From Oligoflexus tunisiensis (lineage in GTDB: Bacteria; Bdellovibrionota_B; Oligoflexia; Oligoflexales; Oligoflexaceae): a stretch of 64,000 nt of DNA. The stretch is from NCBI RefSeq assembly GCF_001748245.1, contig NZ_BDFO01000001.1:1101345-1165344 (forward strand), read 5' to 3'. Positions 60,042-64,000 of this stretch are shown here, in pieces. The stretch's first letter is position 1. Each line of letters opens with the position of its first letter. The notes beneath the pieces were generated by a model, which saw only the letters and a program-made list of their open reading frames with translations, was not told the origin of the DNA and searched no databases. Position numbers and translations under genes: made by a program.

Positions 60042-61622
60042 ATGAGCCATCCGCTTTCGCTGCTCTTCCTTATGAACATGACGCTCGCCACGGGAGGCTG
60101 GACCTCTGAATCCTATGAAGTCCTCTTTACGAATCCCGTATGTCCGCGCCAGAGGTTTGTGTCCTACCGTCCGCGCAATCCACCGCCGGAGACCTTTATG
60201 AGTTCACGCGGGCCGGTGCGCATTGCGCCCGATCGGGATGCGGTGGAGGAGATTCCGGTTGAAGCCGCCGGTATCCCTACGCTCGGCGGCGGATGGCGTT
60301 CCACCATTCCCGCCAATATCCGTTGTGAGCAAAAGGATTTTGCTCTTTCGAGTCAGCCCGCAGGGGTCAATCCCTACCGGGAGACGGACAGTCCCATCAA
60401 CCGCATTCAGGAATGGATCGAAGGCACCACGCCAGGCGATGAACTCTTTATCGCCAGCTTCAGCTTCAGTATGTCGGCCGTCGCCAGCTGGACCTGCTCA
60501 GCCGCGCAGCGTGGCGTTCAGGTCAAGGTTTTCATGCATGAGCCGGATTACGGAAGTGATGCTTTGGATACGATCCGCCTCTGCCCTCAGGTCGAGCTTC
60601 TGCAGTTTCAAAACAGCAGTCGCCTCGCCCACCTGAAATCGCTGGTCATCGTGGACAACCAAAACCAGAAGGTGCGCATCAGCTTTCAGAGCGGCAACGT
60701 TTCATCAGGGACCTGGGGTCATCATGAAAATTGGAATTTCGTCACCCTGGATCGCCAGCACTGGTTCAGTCAGGATCATATCTGCCTGCGCGATGCCATT
60801 CATGAGGAATCCATCGGGAATCTCAGCCAGCTCTATCGGGAACTCGATGATTGTCGGGCCCGTCACGGAGTGGATGAGGCGCGCGCTCAGGATCCCTGGA
60901 TGAAGTCGTATTTCATTCCGAAAACCGGTGGCACCTATGATGATCGCAAGGAACTGGATAAGCTGGTCGACGAAGTGGACCAGGCATCCGAAGTTTGGAT
61001 TGCAGCCCATCATATGACGGAACCCAATCTTATTCAGGCGCTGATCAGGAAACTGAAGAGTGATCCCACGTTTCGCGTGAAAATGCTGGTTGATTCCGAA
61101 CTATTCTGGGCGGGTTATCAGGATCCTGTCGGACAGGGTCTGACCTGGAAGGTGGACGGCCGGGTCTTTGGGGAATCGGATAGCCTCACATCCTACTGCC
61201 TTTGGGGTTTGTCAGAAGCCCAGGCCCGGAATGTGCGCTGCTCCCTTTTCAATTGGAGTGCCTATAACAGTGAATACAGTCCGAGCACCCTGAGCGAGGC
61301 AGGAGCCGAACTGCGATTTGTGGAAAGCAATCACCTCAGCAGGCTGCTGTTTCATAACAAGTTCATCATCTTTCACCATGCCCAACCGGAAAATGGAATC
61401 CTGGGATCCGTCTTCACAGGAGCTGGCAACCTGACCATGGCCGGGTTTGATAAGAATTTTGAAAATTATTACTGGGTGCGCATTCCCCATGTCTATGAGG
61501 CCTTCCGACAGCAGTTTCAACTGCTGTTCGAGAAGGCCACACAGGAAATGGATCTACCGATCACCTGGGATTTTCGTACCGTGGATGACGGTTATGAAGC
61601 TTATCCTGGGTCAGGGTCCTGA
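60042..61622 (+). CDS. Secreted phospholipase D-like protein
   Basis: A 526-residue protein with a likely signal peptide (LSLLFLMNMTLATGG). Two HKD-type regions are seen: HLKSLVIVD (near 193) and HNKFIIFHH (near 440), each followed by a Gly/Ser-Asn-type block (SFQSGNVS; FTGAGNLTM). The usual Asp positions are shifted or changed, so catalysis is uncertain; the family includes phospholipases, nucleases and cardiolipin synthases. Its export suggests an extracellular or periplasmic target. Confidence 0.75.
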   Translation: MSHPLSLLFLMNMTLATGGWTSESYEVLFTNPVCPRQRFVSYRPRNPPPETFMSSRGPVRIAPDRDAVEEIPVEAAGIPTLGGGWRSTIPANIRCEQKDFALSSQPAGVNPYRETDSPINRIQEWIEGTTPGDELFIASFSFSMSAVASWTCSAAQRGVQVKVFMHEPDYGSDALDTIRLCPQVELLQFQNSSRLAHLKSLVIVDNQNQKVRISFQSGNVSSGTWGHHENWNFVTLDRQHWFSQDHICLRDAIHEESIGNLSQLYRELDDCRARHGVDEARAQDPWMKSYFIPKTGGTYDDRKELDKLVDEVDQASEVWIAAHHMTEPNLIQALIRKLKSDPTFRVKMLVDSELFWAGYQDPVGQGLTWKVDGRVFGESDSLTSYCLWGLSEAQARNVRCSLFNWSAYNSEYSPSTLSEAGAELRFVESNHLSRLLFHNKFIIFHHAQPENGILGSVFTGAGNLTMAGFDKNFENYYWVRIPHVYEAFRQQFQLLFEKATQEMDLPITWDFRTVDDGYEAYPGSGS

Positions 61623-61645
61623 CGCAGGTGAGGCAATACTTTGAA

Positions 61646-61918
61646 TTACCAACGTGTTCTGGCGCGTGGCTCTCTTGCACGGGCTTCGTTCACGGTGATC
61701 GTACGACCATCCAGTTCGCTGCCGTTGAATCTGGTGGTGGCGTCGGCAGCAGCCTGTGTTGATTGCATTTCAACGAAGCCGAAGCCTTTGCTGCGACCTG
61801 TATCACGGTCAGTAATGACCTGCGCACTCAGCACTTCACCGGCACGCTCAAAAAGAGCTTCCAGTGTTTCATTGGTTGTGGAGTAAGACAATCCACCGAC
61901 GTAAAGCTTGTTAGACAT
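61646..61918 (-). CDS. RRM RNA-binding protein
   Basis: ATG 61918 with AAAGG upstream gives 90 residues, a single RNA recognition motif: RNP2 KLYVGGLSY and RNP1 SKGFGFVEM, followed by the usual ATRFNGSELDG helix-loop. Cyanobacterial and proteobacterial small RRM proteins act in cold or stress RNA metabolism. The 5' leader is long and can fold (62033-62070). Confidence 0.95.
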   Translation of the reverse strand: MSNKLYVGGLSYSTTNETLEALFERAGEVLSAQVITDRDTGRSKGFGFVEMQSTQAAADATTRFNGSELDGRTITVNEARAREPRARTRW

Positions 61919-62032
61919 GATAAAACCTTTCGAAAAATGAACAATTGAGTTTGAGAGTATGAATCGCAGACTCAAGTTTTGGGTAAAGACTTAGGATAGG
62001 CGCAAAAATGATGAGTAGTTGGCAGGTCCTAA

Positions 62033-62070
62033 ACCGATGAGCGAATTGCTCGTTCTGGCATCGCATCGGT
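62033..62070. repeat. Nested inverted repeat in the RRM gene leader
   Basis: ACCGATG (62033-62039) pairs with CATCGGT (62064-62070), and an inner GAGC/GCTC stem lies between. It is 115-152 bases upstream of the minus-strand RRM start codon. Cold-type RRM genes often have structured leaders; whether this regulates translation is inference. Confidence 0.45.
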
Positions 62071-62223
62071 ATTTTCTTGAGGGACCTTAACACCCTTTTT
62101 CTGCGAATACCAGAAAATGTTTCAAAAAGCTGATTTCGAGCGGGATGAGTGATGTAAGGTGGTCATTTAATGGGTGGTTATAGGGGCCCTCCCTCATGAA
62201 ATTTATGATTTGACCGATAGCAG

Positions 62224-62240
62224 ATCCGGATAAACCGGAT
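62224..62240 (+). repeat. Inverted repeat next to the ribosome site of the 62251 gene
   Basis: ATCCGG-ATAAA-CCGGAT, perfect, ends one base before GAGGTGAG, the Shine-Dalgarno. It could partly hide or present the ribosome site. Confidence 0.4.
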
Positions 62241-62250
62241 GAGGTGAGAG

Positions 62251-63492
62251 ATGAGAAGGAATCAACGGAGCAGGTCGGACCAACACAAAGTTCAAGTCCT
62301 CCTGGCAGGAGCAGCTCTCACTCTCATATCATGCAGCGGGAAATCCTCCAGCAGCGATGCGGCGGCGACCTCGGGACAGCTCATCATTGCCACGGACATC
62401 GCTGATATGGGTCTTTCCAAAGCACTGTCGACGGAGGTTCCAGCGGCCGTCAAAGGTCAGGGTGAGGAAGCGCTGCCGACAGCGGGAACCATTCTCATTT
62501 CAACCCCAGGACTCAGACGAGCCGATCGACAACGGGCGATCGAGGGCTGCGAGATCCGGCGCAGTGTGAAGAATGGATTGAACCTCATCCGTGAGATGGC
62601 TCAGGAGATCTGTTACATTGAAGCCGGCTCGCAGGTGTTCAAGCCGAATGGCAAGTTTCGAGCTTCCTTTGATGAAGACGGCTGGCAGGGCACATATTCA
62701 GTGTGGATCGATGATACGGTCCAGAACCGTCGCCGCATTTCCTTCTGCGCCAATGATAAACTCCGTTATATATTTGATCTTGAAGCAGCCAATGCCGGCA
62801 CGGCGAAGGGCGTTGTGACTCGAATTCATACCGATCCGGATGCTGCGGAGGGTGAAACCTGGACGGTTCAGGCCGCCTTTGATAGCGGTGTGAGTCGTAC
62901 CGGAAGGACAAAGCTTGATATCCGCGGCGCCTATGAAACGGCCTACGGAAATTCCCGTGAGCGGCTGTTTATCGATTACGAGGAAAAAGGCATAGCGTTT
63001 GTCGCCGAGTCCAAGGTGGGCGAATCCGAGCTTGATGACGGTCTTATCGAAAACTGGACCACACAGAGTGCCGCGTTGATTGCTCATAATCTGGGAACGG
63101 TGATCAACAAATATTCGAGCACCGTGGACGCATCCACCGACGCGGGCGCCTATCGTGCTTATTTTGATGGAAAAGGTTATGTTCTGGCCGCTGCGGATTC
63201 AGAAGCCTGGCAGCCGGGTGGCCCCATTTACGTCGAACCGAAGATGATGCCACGCCTTCCTGATTGGAATGGGATTGATCTTCCTTCGGATGCCTGGGAC
63301 TGCACGGGAACCACGGAGGTGACTCCTGAGGGCAGCGCTGCGGATTATGCTCAATGTGATGCTCTGCAGGTCGACTGGGAGGAGGAGGATTGCGAGGATG
63401 AATCCCTCTATACCTACTCAGGTGATCCGGAAACCGTCGGTGATGATGAAGTCGCCTCGGGTGACAAGCTTGAATATCCTGGAGCCGATTAA
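62251..63492 (+). CDS. Lipoprotein, hypothetical
   Basis: A 413-residue protein. A hydrophobic signal (VLLAGAALTLISC) ends in lipobox LISC, so it is lipid-anchored although the N-terminus is long and basic (MRRNQRSRSDQHK). The mature protein is beta-rich with several Cys residues and a strongly acidic tail (about 380-413), which may bind metal. No family is recognised. GAGGTGAG precedes ATG 62251. Confidence 0.65.
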   Translation: MRRNQRSRSDQHKVQVLLAGAALTLISCSGKSSSSDAAATSGQLIIATDIADMGLSKALSTEVPAAVKGQGEEALPTAGTILISTPGLRRADRQRAIEGCEIRRSVKNGLNLIREMAQEICYIEAGSQVFKPNGKFRASFDEDGWQGTYSVWIDDTVQNRRRISFCANDKLRYIFDLEAANAGTAKGVVTRIHTDPDAAEGETWTVQAAFDSGVSRTGRTKLDIRGAYETAYGNSRERLFIDYEEKGIAFVAESKVGESELDDGLIENWTTQSAALIAHNLGTVINKYSSTVDASTDAGAYRAYFDGKGYVLAAADSEAWQPGGPIYVEPKMMPRLPDWNGIDLPSDAWDCTGTTEVTPEGSAADYAQCDALQVDWEEEDCEDESLYTYSGDPETVGDDEVASGDKLEYPGAD

Positions 63493-63515
63493 GCGAGGAT
63501 CCAGACGGATTCATG

Positions 63516-63537
63516 AGGCGGGATTTCCTTACCGCCT
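63516..63537 (+). terminator. Weak stem-loop after the 62251 gene
   Basis: AGGCGG (63516-63521) pairs with CCGCCT (63532-63537) with a ten-base loop and a short TTG tail. Possible terminator. Confidence 0.35.
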
Positions 63538-63641
63538 TGTATCAATTCCTGCCCCCTGAATGCCCTGCATCCCCTCAACTCCCTTTGTAAAAAGTCGATA
63601 ATTTAAGTGGACGGGTGGCTTTACCCCATGGCGGGATCTCT

Positions 63642-64000
63642 ATGCATCTGCTCTTCAAATCATGGCTCCTGCTGATCGGACTTCTGGCCTGCTGCCAGGT
63701 GGCCGAAGCCATGAGCGTTATCCCTCTGCAAAACGAGCAGGGTGAACACAATATCAGCAGCATCGTGGAAATCCTGGAGGATGACACCGGGCTTTTGACC
63801 TTCGACCAGGTTCTGGACCCTGCCGGGACATTATCATGGAAAAGCTATCCCGAGGACGTTCCCAACTTCGGCTTTTCGAACAAGGTTTATTGGGTTCGCA
63901 TGCGCCTTCAGAATGTGGGTGAAGCCAGCGAACCCTGGTATCTGGAGCTGGCCTATCCCAATCACGATAAGCTGGAGTTTTTTCACGAGCAGGCGGACGG
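63642..64000 (+). CDS. Partial 7TM-DISM-type membrane receptor (3' end beyond window)
   Basis: ATG 63642 opens a frame that runs off the right edge after 119 codons. A signal peptide (LLFKSWLLLIGLLACCQVAEA) is followed by a periplasmic domain with VYWVRMRLQN and PWYLELAYPNHDKLEFF, matching the 7TMR-DISM extracellular domain 2. Such proteins continue with seven transmembrane helices and often a diguanylate cyclase or kinase. The rest is unseen. Confidence 0.8.
   Translation, partial: MHLLFKSWLLLIGLLACCQVAEAMSVIPLQNEQGEHNISSIVEILEDDTGLLTFDQVLDPAGTLSWKSYPEDVPNFGFSNKVYWVRMRLQNVGEASEPWYLELAYPNHDKLEFFHEQAD

Larger units (their letters stand above)
61919..62250. other. Intergenic region between divergent RRM and lipoprotein genes
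   Basis: About 330 bases with no gene recognised. It holds the RRM gene's leader, a nested hairpin at 62033-62070 and an inverted repeat at 62224-62240 next to the plus-strand gene's ribosome site. It is AT-richer than its neighbours. Confidence 0.6.

Noticed and set aside
1..64000. tRNA, rRNA, CRISPR array, insertion sequence or prophage
   Set aside because: No cloverleaf, spaced repeats, transposase or phage gene was recognised on either strand.

Overview
The window is a dense, moderately GC-rich bacterial chromosome segment with mostly short intergenic gaps, Shine-Dalgarno starts and many 4-bp start/stop overlaps. It carries LPS genes (kdsB, a heptosyltransferase-like GT9 enzyme), outer-membrane barrels, many lipoproteins, sigma-54 control and numerous PAS/hybrid kinases, so the host is Gram-negative. 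The mix (Hint-domain pilin-like protein, TPR-cyclase-like sensors, UMF1-type MFS, CheB/CheR-PAS sensors) suggests a Bdellovibrionota/Oligoflexia-like or deltaproteobacterium-like organism. That placement is inference. I saw no rRNA, tRNA, CRISPR array, insertion sequence or phage.

Layout. 1-6326 (minus): a sigma-54 promoter, an NtrC-type regulator, a 55-residue protein, then patatin-like, diiron ferritin-like, possible acyltransferase, alpha/beta hydrolase and a TPR-like protein cut by the window edge; it reads like one regulated lipid or metabolite operon. 6779-13280 (plus): a complete, overlapping trpEGDCFBA operon. 13292-20363 (minus): a small protein, a pilin-like protein with a C-terminal Hint domain, a lipoprotein with a CxxCH motif, a small membrane protein, an outer-membrane barrel protein and a DegP/HtrA protease. 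20501-30564: ribD, aroC, a membrane-anchored protein, a very large outer-membrane metallopeptidase-barrel protein, kdsB, a sigma/anti-sigma pair, GT9 and two small proteins. 30561-43908: UMF1 MFS transporter, two tandem TPR-TM-cyclase-like proteins with degenerate active sites, lipoproteins, a hybrid kinase, a TPR/winged-helix regulator and a Cys-cluster protein with a PqqD-like tail. 44060-47588: rhomboid protease, SDH-type serine protease, a GH43-like gene broken by an in-frame TAG, and an HD phosphohydrolase. 47680-51140: small stress-type genes (DUF2795-like, hemerythrin, thioredoxin-like lipoprotein, TM2). 51205-52565: a ParR-like/actin-like pair. 52709-58316: a chemosensory-like operon (CheB; pseudo-CheB-CheR-PAS; PAS hybrid kinase). 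58445-64000: hemerythrin, lipoproteins, PLD-like protein, RRM protein and the start of a 7TM-DISM-type receptor.

Most notable: (1) the ParM-like protein at 51516-52565 appears circularly permuted, with the phosphate-1 motif at its C-terminus instead of its N-terminus, and is followed by a ParR-like gene; (2) at least five GG-N10-GC sigma-54 promoters sit just upstream of genes, three with near-consensus TGGCAW-N5-TTGCW boxes before hemerythrin, thioredoxin-like and small membrane genes; (3) the regulated patatin/diiron/hydrolase operon with a stand-alone His-containing mini-protein; (4) twin 681-residue cyclase-like proteins lacking catalytic residues; (5) a pilin-like protein ending in a Hint domain. 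All functional calls are from reading motifs; no database search was possible.
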